From NCBI GenBank assembly GCA_029244725.1, contig JAQWQJ010000019.1, positions 1-64,000 on the forward strand: DNA of 64,000 bases, given 5' to 3'. Source of the stretch: Paracoccaceae bacterium. Lineage in GTDB: Bacteria; Pseudomonadota; Alphaproteobacteria; Rhodobacterales; Rhodobacteraceae. Below, piece after piece: positions 17,758 through 26,639 of this stretch (within the stretch, counting starts at the first letter, position 1; the number at the start of each line of letters is the position of its first letter). A program made the translations under genes and the position numbers. A model generated the notes under the pieces. The model made no database searches, was not told the origin of the DNA, and saw nothing but the letters and a program-made list of their open reading frames with translations.

Positions 17758-18750
17758 ATGAACACATACATCACGCTTTGGCGTCTCTTTTGCTTCTCGG
17801 TCGCATTTGCGCTGGTGGCCACCCTTTCCATTTTATTTTTGCAGCCTTTGCTGTCCAAAATTGAGCTGTTACCAGACCAAGGGGCCGCGTGGTATTATTG
17901 GAAGTTACCCGAACAATCGACCATGGGAAGACTGACTGCTTGGGGCTTTTATTTCGCACATCAGGCGTTTTTCTGGGGACTCATTTGGTGGGCCACTAAG
18001 AACCGTGAGAAATTTAGAAACCGTACCAAGCTCCATGTTGTGAACATTATCGGTTTGGCCGGTACAGCGTTTTTCATCGCCTTACACTATCTTCAAACCG
18101 CAATTTGGTATGACGGCCTTGCGCAAGACACGTCTGTCTTCAGCTCACAGATATCTGTTATAATTTTACTCGTGATCGTGCTGATTATGGAAGCGCCCAG
18201 ACGCGGATTATTCTTCGGGCGTGGGAAAAATTGGTTCGGCGATATCCGACAAACCCTGATTAAATATCACGGATACTATTTTGCTTGGGCGGTAGTCTAC
18301 ACATATTGGTTCCATCCGATGGAAACGTCACTCGGCCATCTCATGGGTTTCTTTTATACGTTTTTACTGATGATACAGGGCGCATTCGTTTTCACACGGG
18401 TGCATACCAATCGCTGGTGGACGGCCACACTGGAACTGTCCGTAGTCATCCATGGCGTAACAGTCGCGATCATCGCAGGACAGGAAATATGGCCGATGTT
18501 CTTGTTTGGATTCCTCGCCATATTCGTCATCACGCAATTGTACGGACTTGGTTTTTCGAGGATCACGAATTTGATTGTCACACTCATTTTCGCCGGCGCA
18601 ACTCTTGCTGTTTATAGCGACAGAGGCTGGGTTCAGTTAAACGAGGTTTTGCGGATTCCGGTAATTGAATACGCTCTTGTAGTGATGGTTGGTTTTTTGG
18701 CCGTATTTGTACGAAGACGATTTACTGAGAAGCAAGCAGGCAAAAGCTGA
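17758..18750 (+). CDS. Polytopic membrane protein of unknown function
   Basis: About 330 residues with roughly nine to ten hydrophobic segments, starting with a probable first helix (LFCFSVAFALVATLSILFL), several aromatic-rich helices rich in W, Y, H and F (FYFAHQAFFWGLIWW; YHGYYFAWAVVYTYWFH), and a basic tail (RRRFTEKQAGKS) that should be cytoplasmic. No transporter or enzyme family was recognised. ATG 17758 starts shortly before the first helix; an upstream TTG at 17704 would add 18 polar residues. It follows the LysR gene by 66 bases, so it may be cotranscribed with it. Confidence 0.75.
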   Translation: MNTYITLWRLFCFSVAFALVATLSILFLQPLLSKIELLPDQGAAWYYWKLPEQSTMGRLTAWGFYFAHQAFFWGLIWWATKNREKFRNRTKLHVVNIIGLAGTAFFIALHYLQTAIWYDGLAQDTSVFSSQISVIILLVIVLIMEAPRRGLFFGRGKNWFGDIRQTLIKYHGYYFAWAVVYTYWFHPMETSLGHLMGFFYTFLLMIQGAFVFTRVHTNRWWTATLELSVVIHGVTVAIIAGQEIWPMFLFGFLAIFVITQLYGLGFSRITNLIVTLIFAGATLAVYSDRGWVQLNEVLRIPVIEYALVVMVGFLAVFVRRRFTEKQAGKS

Positions 18751-18875
18751 CCAGAAACCACAGGACTCCAGTCTGATCCCCAAGCGACTTTCCGGAAATT
18801 GTCGTAGCGACGAGCGACGCAACCGTCCTGCCTTTCCAGAGGCTGCATTTGTCAGTAGCATAGATATCGAAGTGA

Positions 18876-19335
18876 GCAATTTGGCGCGCTGTTCTGGACT
18901 ATCTCGGACAAGCCAATCGTTTTTCGCGCAGCCCGTCGCATGTGGCCGAATATCTGGGAACCACACGCGGAACCGTGTCCCAGTCATTCAAGTCGTTGGT
19001 TCAAAAGGGCTATGTAACAGAACATAGATCCAAATTTGACAAACGCATAATCAGTTTTGAATTGACCGCTTCCGGAAAAGGGCATCTCAAACGCAAACAA
19101 CCCTCTCACGGATGCACTGATCGATTTTACCGACAACGAAAAGGATGCGTTCCTTGCCTCCCTTAAAGACATACTTGTGGGGGTGCTGCACAAAAACAAC
19201 GGGCGTCCGTTTGGGCTTTGCAGTACCTGCACTCATCACCAGACCACGCCCGATGGGGGTTATTGCCAATTGCTGTCTGAACCACTTCTCTCTCACGAAA
19301 TCCATCAAATTTGTTTTGAACAAGAGGCCAAATGA
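18876..19335 (+). pseudogene. Broken MarR-type regulator with C-terminal cysteine cluster
   Basis: One frame from 18876 encodes AIWRAVLDYLGQANRFSRSP and then a winged-helix core (HVAEYLGTTRGTVSQSFKSL, VQKGYV, KRIISFELTASGKGHL). Around 19100 the reading passes to another frame that continues LTDALIDFTDNEKDAFLASL and ends FGLCSTCTHH...GGYCQLLSEPL...ICFEQEAK. A TGA stands directly before the first frame and the normal N-terminus is not readable, so at least two lesions exist. The C-x2-C-x2-H...C...C pattern suggests a metal or cluster-binding tail. The last bases overlap the MOSC gene start. Confidence 0.7.
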
Positions 19336-20030
19336 ACGATCTCAATTTAACCACGCGCATCGACGGCTTGTTTTTCGGGAAAGTAACGCAACGATGGAAT
19401 GGCAAAGAACTATCGGCAATTGGAAAGATGCCTGTCGCTGGTCGGCACGAGATCAATGAATTTGGCTTCGTTGCTGATGAACAAGCTGACCTTGAAAACC
19501 ACGGGGGCCACGATAAAGCGATCCATCACTATGCCACCGATCACTACGCCGACTGGATCGCGGATGGGGAAGTCCCTGTTGGTACAAAGCCTGCGGCTTT
19601 TGGTGAGAATATTGCGTCCTTTGGCATGACAGAACGTATGCTTTGCATTGGTGATACACTTCGTCTCGGCACCGCAGTTGTGCAAGTCAGCTGAGGGAGA
19701 CAGCCCTGTTGGAAGGTCAGTGAGTTCACCCACAACAAGAAGATGGCCTATCTGTTTCAAAAGACTGGCCGAACGGGGTGGTATTGCCGTGTATTAGAAC
19801 CGGGTGTCGCGGCTTTTGGCGATAAGGTGACCTTACTTGGCCGCACCCAACCAAACTGGACCGTCGAGCGCGTGACCGCAGCGCGCCTAACACGACAGAT
19901 TTCCGCATCTGATGCAGCAATCCTTGCAATCATGCCCGAACTTGCGGATGGCTGGCGTAAGGCCTTTGCCAAAATGGCGGACGGAGATACAAACGAAGAC
20001 ACGTCCCGTCGGCTTAATGGTTCTTATTAA
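19332..20030 (+). pseudogene. MOSC-domain protein interrupted by in-frame TGA
   Basis: YiiM-like MOSC protein: MOSC domains bind molybdenum cofactor or carry sulfur. The first 120 codons (FFGKVTQRWNGKELSAIGK ... GGHDKAIHHYATDHY ... GENIASFGM) end at a TGA at 19692-19694. The same frame then continues without a break through GRQPCWKVSEFTHNKKMAYL, holding the family's conserved cysteine, to 20030. A single base substitution would restore a 232-residue protein. Together with the broken MarR gene it overlaps (ATGA), this looks like a decaying two-gene unit; a base-call error or readthrough cannot be excluded. Confidence 0.8.
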
Positions 20031-20601
20031 TGCCCAAAGTCTACTAAGGTTCGCTCCAAGGGCAACAGTCTAAGGACTACGCGGCAAGACGTACGAGGAC
20101 GCAACAAGATCGCTTCCTACTGCTACCACTGAGACTGAAGTGCTGTTCGACTTTGAAAACCGAACTCCTGACAGCGATAGAGAACTCCACATTTTCAAAG
20201 AAAGGCTATCGTTCGCGCCAGCGAACATTCGCGTTTGCTCAACACATAGCAAAATGCGAGCGCTCAGATAACGTTGATGCTATTGGAAGGAATGGACGTT
20301 GGTTCGGACTTTTCGGGTATTTTGGTTCAATTTCATCAGGAATTATTGGACCCTATCGGTGCCGCTGACCAACAGGAAGCTCGGATAGGAATAGAAAAGC
20401 ACTTGGTCAGCTCTTTTAAACCGGTAATCGATTCTCGATCAGAGGGCGCTTCTTAGAGCACCTCAAGAGCCACCAGAATCTTCGGGCATGTTTCCTGTGA
20501 ACCGTTTCACTAATCCGATGCGGGCAAGACGTTCAGGCAATTGGGCGCAACAGATTATCCCATGCCCTTTGCCTGCGCAAATTGGCTAGCCAGAATTTTC
20601 A
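20031..20601. other. Intergenic region, nothing recognised
   Basis: About 570 bases between the broken MOSC gene and cutC. Open frames are short, lack ribosome sites and resemble nothing known. It adjoins the broken MOSC gene and may itself be decayed coding sequence. No clear terminator for the long amino-sugar operon was found. Confidence 0.55.
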
Positions 20602-21282
20602 TCATAGCTCTTCAATCTCAACCTTTGTTTTCTCAAGCATTAAGTTGTTAATACTTTGCCCAAGTATGCCATTACTTTTTTCGCGACAAGACGCATGAAA
20701 TGACCAAACACCAGCCGCGTTCAGCTGTTTGATGTTGTGAAACGAGACGCCGCTGCCGGCCATTATTTCGATATTGTCGGCTGCCAATAATACCATTTTG
20801 GTGATCTCATCTACACCATTAATGGCCTTGTCAGCACCACCAGAGGTGAGAATTCTCTCAAATCCAAGATCTATCGCCGTTGGAACAGAGTCGCTAGGAA
20901 CCGGCATTTCGTCTACTGCGCGATGCAGCGTCATGCCCATGCCCTCTGCTGCAGCACAAAGACGATTCATAGCTGGCAGGTCTAGCGTTCGATCCGCGTT
21001 CAGGGCACCAAAAACGACACCGGCAAATCCAGCTGACTTTACCAATGCAATGGCATGTTCCATCGAGCGTATTTCAGCAGCCGAATAGACAAAATCACCG
21101 CCGCGCGGTCTGATCATTGCGTAAATCGGGATAGGCGACGCCTTGGCCTTTTCGATTAATTCCAGGGTTGGCGTCAGGCCGCCCAAGTCGAGTGCGCTAC
21201 AAAGTTCAATCCGGTCGACATTTGCCGCAATTGCAGTTGCCAAATCACGCGGATTATCTACGCAAATTTCTAAAGTGTTCAT
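20602..21282 (-). CDS. cutC: CutC family protein
   Basis: TIM-barrel protein of 226 residues with the CutC signatures LEICVDNPRDLATAIAANVD, RIELCSALDLGGLTP, MIRPRGGDFVYS and LTSGGADKA. CutC was named for copper tolerance, but a direct metal role is disputed. Here its ATG shares the last base of the nagA stop (TAATG), so it is the last gene of the amino-sugar operon, pointing to a role linked to amino-sugar metabolism. Confidence 0.9.
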   Translation of the reverse strand: MNTLEICVDNPRDLATAIAANVDRIELCSALDLGGLTPTLELIEKAKASPIPIYAMIRPRGGDFVYSAAEIRSMEHAIALVKSAGFAGVVFGALNADRTLDLPAMNRLCAAAEGMGMTLHRAVDEMPVPSDSVPTAIDLGFERILTSGGADKAINGVDEITKMVLLAADNIEIMAGSGVSFHNIKQLNAAGVWSFHASCREKSNGILGQSINNLMLEKTKVEIEEL

Positions 21283-22394
21283 TAAGCTTTCAGCAGGCCA
21301 TTAAATTTCAGGTCATCGCCGAGACAGACTAAATCACCGACTGCTTTACCTTGGATACGCGCGAAATCCTCACGCCCAATAACGCGCGCAGGGACGGTTA
21401 TAGCTGCTCTCAGAGTTTTTTCGTGCTCGATACCGACTGTGTTCGCCAGTCTATAAACTCCTTCGGCTTGGGTCAGATGAGCGCCCGCTAGGCTTCCTTC
21501 ATCATTCACAAGACAGCCGTCTTTCAGATATACATCTACGCCGTAGAGTTTGAATTTGTCCGGTCCGCCGACAGTTGGCATTGCATCTGAAACTAAGAAT
21601 AAAGTGTCCTCAACAGGGCGGGCGCGCATTGCAATCGCAATCATTTTATCAGCCACATGAATGCCATCGACGATAATACCAGCAGCGATGGTTGAATTGA
21701 TAACTGCCCCAGTAACCCCAGGGGCTCTATTCAGCATTGGAGACATCGCGTTGAATAAGTGCGTGGCGCAGCTCGCGCCCGCTTCAATGGCTTGAGTTGT
21801 GGCCTCAGCCGTCGCGTCAGAGTGGCCAATGGAGACCACCGCACCTAGTCTAGCCAGGTGCGAAATTTGATCGCTCGTCGCGGCCTCTGGGGCAAGTGTA
21901 ATCATGACCGCGACGCCATTATTTCTCAGCCGTTCTACTTGCGAAATAGTGGCATTATCCATCGGGCGAACATGGCATTCTGCATGTGTCCCCCTTCGGG
22001 GAACTGATATATGTGGTCCTTCGATATGGACACCTAGGATACCAGAACATTCACGCGCTGCGATTGCTGCTTCGACGGCTTTGTCCATTACTTCGGGTGC
22101 GTCAGTGATGATCGTGGGTAGAATCCCAATCGTCCCGAATGCACTGTGCGCATTGGCGATGGCCAAAATGCCTTCGACCGTAGGCGTGTCGTTAAACAGG
22201 ATTCCACCTCCGCCGTTGACCTGAAGATCAATGAATCCAGGCGAAATAATACCGTCAAGCTTTTGTGCGTTACTCGATGTGGCGGAAGTCGGATGCAAGC
22301 TATCAACGATGCCGTCAATGATTTTGATTGCTACGTTTTCACGTAGGTGTTCCCCGTCAAATACGCGCTTAGGAAGAAGCCAAGTTTCACCCAT
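21282..22394 (-). CDS. nagA: N-acetylglucosamine-6-phosphate deacetylase
   Basis: Amidohydrolase of 370 residues releasing acetate from GlcNAc-6-phosphate. Visible motifs: SPGFIDLQVNGGGG, GVHIEGPHIS (metal-binding glutamate), GHSDAT, CATHLFNAMSP and LVSDAMPTVGG (catalytic aspartate). Start set at ATG 22394 with GGAG 8 bases upstream; the upstream in-frame ATG would overlap the preceding gene more deeply. Overlaps the gatZ-like stop by 8 bases and cutC by 1 base. Could also act on GalNAc-6-phosphate (AgaA-like). Confidence 0.93.
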   Translation of the reverse strand: MGETWLLPKRVFDGEHLRENVAIKIIDGIVDSLHPTSATSSNAQKLDGIISPGFIDLQVNGGGGILFNDTPTVEGILAIANAHSAFGTIGILPTIITDAPEVMDKAVEAAIAARECSGILGVHIEGPHISVPRRGTHAECHVRPMDNATISQVERLRNNGVAVMITLAPEAATSDQISHLARLGAVVSIGHSDATAEATTQAIEAGASCATHLFNAMSPMLNRAPGVTGAVINSTIAAGIIVDGIHVADKMIAIAMRARPVEDTLFLVSDAMPTVGGPDKFKLYGVDVYLKDGCLVNDEGSLAGAHLTQAEGVYRLANTVGIEHEKTLRAAITVPARVIGREDFARIQGKAVGDLVCLGDDLKFNGLLKA

Positions 22395-23652
22395 GATGCT
22401 TCTCCTTTTCGCGAATGTCGTATGGATCAAGCGCAACCTCGATCTGTGCGTCTATTAATCGTTGTACTTGAGATCCGCCCAAGCCTTCGGCGCGCTCTAA
22501 TACTTCTGGAGCAAATACTTGCCACAGCAGCGGGTCGGCCAATTTCTGAGCCTCGGCTGCATTGCGCAAGTTTGCGACAGCTTTTTGTGCAACCGAATGT
22601 GGCCAATAATATCGAATGCGATCGGCTAAACCGACATGCCGCGCGACTTGATTTTCTTGTGCATAATGGCCTTGCCAATAATGCGGCTCAGAGACCATCA
22701 AGTTCTCCATCGTCGTCATAAGACCTACGTTCTGCCCAGATATTCGTAGTGCAGAATCAAGGGCATATAGAGCCTGGCGGTAAGCAAACGTTAGGGCTGG
22801 GCCGACCTTTTGAAAGGCGAAACCAAGTTCAGCAAGCCGCGGGAAAACTGCGGGATGTTGATAATCGGTTGAGTGTGCTTCCAGACAAAGGCCCGGCCAA
22901 CCCATCATTACATCTCGAAGCCCAGGATCGCGATCCAGTGGCATATGGTGGACGTGCATAGGGGAAAACTCGACCCCTGGTTGGACGACCAGCCCAGCAA
23001 TGCGTGGCTTCAGATCGCCGAGATCTAGCTTTGCGAATGCTTCTTCATGTGCGCCCAAAGTCGCTAGTGCAGCGCCAGGTGATGTCGCAGGAATGTCGCC
23101 GCTTTCGTCAACGCGCGCGCCACCCGGTGGGGGTACTTCGGTTCCGATTACATAAATTATTGATTTTTCGGGCGCCGCGTCCTCGCACACACGCGCCAAC
23201 TCAGCAGTGCGGGCAGCGGTTATTGCATCGGGCAACTGAGGATCTTCGCCCATGCAGCCTTCCGAACAATCCAAGTGTATTTTTTCAAATCCAGCCGCAA
23301 CATAAGCATCCACTAAGACACGTGCTTTTTCCATCGCAGCATCGGCTGACAAATGACGCCATGCCTGTGGACCCAAATGGTCGCCACCTAATGTTATTAG
23401 TTCCCTCTCCACGTTGCATTCAGACGCCATGGCGTTGATATCATCGACAAAATCGACAGGGGTTTTACCTGTGTATCCACCATCCTGATTGACTTGGTTT
23501 GAGGTAGCTTCAACAACAATCGGTCGGTCCAATCGTTCAGCCCATTTCATTGACGCCCGTAAGACATCTGGCTGGGCTGAGCAAATGGACGGGATCGCAA
23601 CACATTCCCCAGCACGATTTCTTGAAACGATATCTCTCAAAACCTCAGACAT
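22387..23652 (-). CDS. Tagatose-bisphosphate aldolase non-catalytic subunit family (GatZ/KbaZ)
   Basis: GatZ/KbaZ family, 421 residues. Typical motifs: IPSICSAQPDVLRASM, VVEATSNQVNQDGGYTG, LGGDHLGPQ, DCSEGCMGEDP and YVIGTEVPPPGGA. Start at ATG 23652 follows AGGAG at 7 bases; an ATG six bases upstream is too close to that site. GatZ supports GatY aldolase in galactitol or GalNAc catabolism, and related AgaZ proteins have been proposed to be tagatose-6-phosphate kinases. No GatY/KbaY aldolase subunit is in the window, so a standalone role is possible. Confidence 0.85.
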   Translation of the reverse strand: MSEVLRDIVSRNRAGECVAIPSICSAQPDVLRASMKWAERLDRPIVVEATSNQVNQDGGYTGKTPVDFVDDINAMASECNVERELITLGGDHLGPQAWRHLSADAAMEKARVLVDAYVAAGFEKIHLDCSEGCMGEDPQLPDAITAARTAELARVCEDAAPEKSIIYVIGTEVPPPGGARVDESGDIPATSPGAALATLGAHEEAFAKLDLGDLKPRIAGLVVQPGVEFSPMHVHHMPLDRDPGLRDVMMGWPGLCLEAHSTDYQHPAVFPRLAELGFAFQKVGPALTFAYRQALYALDSALRISGQNVGLMTTMENLMVSEPHYWQGHYAQENQVARHVGLADRIRYYWPHSVAQKAVANLRNAAEAQKLADPLLWQVFAPEVLERAEGLGGSQVQRLIDAQIEVALDPYDIREKEKHHG

Positions 23653-24556
23653 GGCCATTCTCCTGCGCCGCCGCCAGTGCGGCACCTCTGGCACCGCTTG
23701 CATCCCCACCAGAGGCAACAACGATGCTAGGAAGACCAAAGCCCGATATCTGTTTTTTCGATAAGCGTTCGGTAAGATCGGCCGTCACATTGGATATTTT
23801 GCTTAAACCACCGCCCAAGACAATGATGTCAGGGTCGACCGCTTGAATAAGGGTCAACAACAAGTCAGCCGTCACATCAAGCCAAACGTTCCATACATCT
23901 TGTGCAGGCCCAGTTTGGTCCTTCGTCCGCCCAATCTCTTCGGCCGTCATATCTTTGCCGGTCATCTCTTGTGCCAATCGGACGAGGCCCGGTCCAGCGA
24001 TATATGTTTCTACGCACCCTATTCGACCGCACCCGCACTGATGAATTTGCAGACCATGTGGGCCCACTGCGGCTGCAGATGCAGCCATGTGCCCAAACTC
24101 ACCGCCGCAGCTTGAGGGACCAGAACGAAGATGACCGTCGAACACGACGCCACCGCCTACACCTGTGCCAATGATCAATGACATGACGGTGCTATACCCT
24201 TGTCCTGCCCCAAATGCGGCCTCGGACAGCGCCAGCGCACGACAGTCGTTGACATAGGTAATGGAATGGCCTGCTGCTTTGGCAATATCAGCAGGAAAGG
24301 GTTTTCCTTTGGCTGGAAGATTGGCCGTAAATGTTTTTCCTTCATCATCAACAAGGCCCGGCGCGCCAATACCAACTGGAATGGCCTGACCTGCACGTTC
24401 CAGTGACCACTTCACTTGATCGGCGACCGTTTTGACCAACGACTGGTAGCTATCGGGGGTCGCAACGCGTTGTTTATCAATTAACCGCCAATTGGCATCA
24501 AACAGCTGTGCTTCGGATTTTGTCCCACCCAGATCAATGCCAGCAAACGCGATCAT
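23645..24556 (-). CDS. nagK: ROK-family N-acetylglucosamine-type kinase
   Basis: Sugar kinase of 303 residues with the ATP-binding DLGGTKSEAQLF (8-19), catalytic D104 in VNDCRALAL, IIGTGVGGG, and the ROK zinc signature CGCGRIGCVET (C174, C176, C181). It probably phosphorylates GlcNAc, or another N-acetylhexosamine imported by the ABC transporter, at O6, feeding NagA. Overlaps both neighbours by 4 and 8 bases. Confidence 0.87.
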   Translation of the reverse strand: MIAFAGIDLGGTKSEAQLFDANWRLIDKQRVATPDSYQSLVKTVADQVKWSLERAGQAIPVGIGAPGLVDDEGKTFTANLPAKGKPFPADIAKAAGHSITYVNDCRALALSEAAFGAGQGYSTVMSLIIGTGVGGGVVFDGHLRSGPSSCGGEFGHMAASAAAVGPHGLQIHQCGCGRIGCVETYIAGPGLVRLAQEMTGKDMTAEEIGRTKDQTGPAQDVWNVWLDVTADLLLTLIQAVDPDIIVLGGGLSKISNVTADLTERLSKKQISGFGLPSIVVASGGDASGARGAALAAAQENGHV

Positions 24557-25629
24557 TTAGCGACCTCATAAAGTTGTACGCCCGAGACAACGCGCGTCAA
24601 CGTGCCTTGACCTTCGAACGGATTGTCTACGTTTAATCCCATGGCTTGGGACCACAAAGCACCGGCCAATTGAGCGTAAAGGATCGCATTAGGGGCTGCC
24701 CAAACTGCGCCGTCCGGATGGGGCAAATCGATGTCCGCTGCTGGTCCAATCGAGGTTACACGGGTATTTGGAAATTGCGCCCGAAGCTCTGCGATTAGAT
24801 CATTTTCGTACATCGTCGCAGGCGATTGGGTGGCTGTGAATACTACAATCTCAGTCTTATCAGTGACAAAAGATTTTGGACCGTGTCGGAACCCCAAAAC
24901 ACTGTCCCAAAGACAGGGTATTCGGCCTGCCGACAACTCCATAACTTTCAACGCAGCTTCTCGTGCAGCAAAGGTCATAGCACCGGTACCCAAGAAAACT
25001 GCGCGCTCTGGTGGGGTACCAATTGCTTTTTGCATGTCGGGCAGTGCGCCTTCGAAAGTATCGGCGGCCCTATTGAAAGTCGCAGCATTTGAACCATTGT
25101 CGGAAAACAGCATCAAGGCAGTCAGCAACATCGTCGAGAAGCTGCTGGTCATCGCAAAGCCAATATCATGGGTTTCCGGTGGCAGCACGATAACACGGGT
25201 CCCATGGGAACTACGCGTCGCAAGGGTGCTGTCGCCGTTGCATGTTATATTCAAACGCGGTGCATTCGGGGCAAGCTTGTCTAGGGCATCTAAAGTACCG
25301 ATACTCTCAGAAGAGTTTCCTGAACGGCCAAAACTGACGACCAAAGGATTACGTGCCCTGAGGAAATCTTGTGGCTCCGAAACAAGGTCCGTCGACGCAA
25401 CCGAACGAAGCCTCACATTTCCACGCTGCCCTTCAAGACCAGCCACAATGATGTCGCCGATAAAGGCGCTCGTGCCTGCGCCACAAAACCAAACTTCATC
25501 GAATGATTGCGCTTTTATCCAAGTTTTGTGCCCTGAAAAATCGCAATCTATTGCCCACTGCCGCCAAACCCTCGGCTGGGATATGATTTCGGACCATGTT
25601 GACCAGTCAGAGATGCTTTTTTGGATCAT
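24553..25629 (-). CDS. SIS-domain sugar isomerase/deaminase (AgaS-like)
   Basis: Double SIS-domain protein of 358 residues. N-terminal SIS: VWFCGAGTSAFIGDI and VVSFGRSGNSSES; C-terminal SIS: AVFLGTGAMTFAAREAALKV followed by LWDSVLGFRHGPKSF, typical of AgaS. AgaS proteins deaminate and isomerise galactosamine-6-phosphate. Beside a second SIS deaminase and a GatZ relative, it suggests that GalNAc as well as GlcNAc is used. Overlaps its neighbours by 4 bases each. Confidence 0.82.
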   Translation of the reverse strand: MIQKSISDWSTWSEIISQPRVWRQWAIDCDFSGHKTWIKAQSFDEVWFCGAGTSAFIGDIIVAGLEGQRGNVRLRSVASTDLVSEPQDFLRARNPLVVSFGRSGNSSESIGTLDALDKLAPNAPRLNITCNGDSTLATRSSHGTRVIVLPPETHDIGFAMTSSFSTMLLTALMLFSDNGSNAATFNRAADTFEGALPDMQKAIGTPPERAVFLGTGAMTFAAREAALKVMELSAGRIPCLWDSVLGFRHGPKSFVTDKTEIVVFTATQSPATMYENDLIAELRAQFPNTRVTSIGPAADIDLPHPDGAVWAAPNAILYAQLAGALWSQAMGLNVDNPFEGQGTLTRVVSGVQLYEVAK

Positions 25630-26639
25630 CGAGTTACAGTTACCTTTGAAAGCGTAACCGGAGCATCTGGATCATGCCCAAGCTCTAACGCGACATCCAG
25701 TATGACTGGATAAACAAGGCGCAAAATTGCGGCAGCGGCTGCAGCAGGCAGAAGATCCTGCACAATTGAGACGCAGTGCACTTCCGCTCCGGCGTTTTGA
25801 AACCGAGCAACTGCATTTTCGATGCTTTCTTCGGTGCCAGGCGCACCTGTGTCCAGCACCAAAACCGTGAGTGGGTTTGTAGCAAGTTGCAAGGGACCGT
25901 GCAAAACTTCCGAGGCCGAATAAGCCTCGGCGTGAATTGCGCAAGTCTCTTTGATCTTTAGGGCAATCTCATGTGCTGCTCCGAACCCTGTATCGCGTCC
26001 AACAACGTAGACATGTCGCGCCCGTAAAAAAGCTGACTTAAGGTTCGTATGCTCGTTCGCTGGCAGATTGCCGACACTCATAAATTGCGACACTGATAAG
26101 CTTAATTTCTCGGCGTATTCAGGTCTCAACGCAGCCAATAATGCTAGCCCCGCACCTATTGAACCAATAACGGTCTTGGTCGCAGGAACAGCCTTTTCCT
26201 CGTTCGCTCCGATTGACAGCGTGACGTCTGCTTCTCGCTCGACAGCGGAATTCGCGACATTGGTGATCGCAGCAACTTTACCACCCGCATTGCGAATGCC
26301 CTTAGTTGCACGCACTAAATCTTCGCTCGCGCCGGACTGCGAAATCACCATGCCGATCGCACCACGCATCGAAACGCCAGTCCCCACGGAATAGACTGAA
26401 GGCGGCAATGATGTAACGGGTATGCCTAACTCTCGCATAAACTCGTAGGACAAAATATTGGCCGCTGCGTCGGAAGATCCGCGTGCAATTGTGTAAATGG
26501 CACGCGCGCTGCCAATGTCCAAATCCCGCAAACCTGCGCTGATTGTCTGGGATGCAGACTTGCAGAAAACCGCGGTCGCCTCTTGCAGCTCTGCAGCCAT
26601 ATAACGACCCTTAGTGTGAAGGGCTTCTGTCATCGTCAT
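25626..26639 (-). CDS. SIS-domain glucosamine-6-phosphate deaminase (NagB-II type)
   Basis: GlmS-isomerase-like double SIS protein of 337 residues lacking the glutaminase domain. Motifs: YTIARGSSDAAANILSYEFM, ISQSGASEDLVRA, VPATKTVIGSI, YVVGRDTGFGAAHEIALKIK and SEVLHGPLQL. Such NagB-II proteins replace classical NagB in many proteobacteria, giving fructose-6-phosphate and ammonia. No classical NagB is present in the window. ATGA overlap with the upstream oxidoreductase gene. Confidence 0.85.
   Translation of the reverse strand: MTMTEALHTKGRYMAAELQEATAVFCKSASQTISAGLRDLDIGSARAIYTIARGSSDAAANILSYEFMRELGIPVTSLPPSVYSVGTGVSMRGAIGMVISQSGASEDLVRATKGIRNAGGKVAAITNVANSAVEREADVTLSIGANEEKAVPATKTVIGSIGAGLALLAALRPEYAEKLSLSVSQFMSVGNLPANEHTNLKSAFLRARHVYVVGRDTGFGAAHEIALKIKETCAIHAEAYSASEVLHGPLQLATNPLTVLVLDTGAPGTEESIENAVARFQNAGAEVHCVSIVQDLLPAAAAAAILRLVYPVILDVALELGHDPDAPVTLSKVTVTR

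Noticed and set aside
19692-19694. TGA as a selenocysteine codon in the MOSC protein
   Set aside because: The family has an ordinary residue here, the conserved cysteine lies five codons later, and no SECIS-like hairpin was evident directly downstream.
24731-25657. 308-codon plus-strand open frame opposite the AgaS-like gene
   Set aside because: It lies entirely antisense to a well-recognised SIS-domain gene, has no ribosome site and its translation resembles no protein; long antisense frames arise from codon bias.
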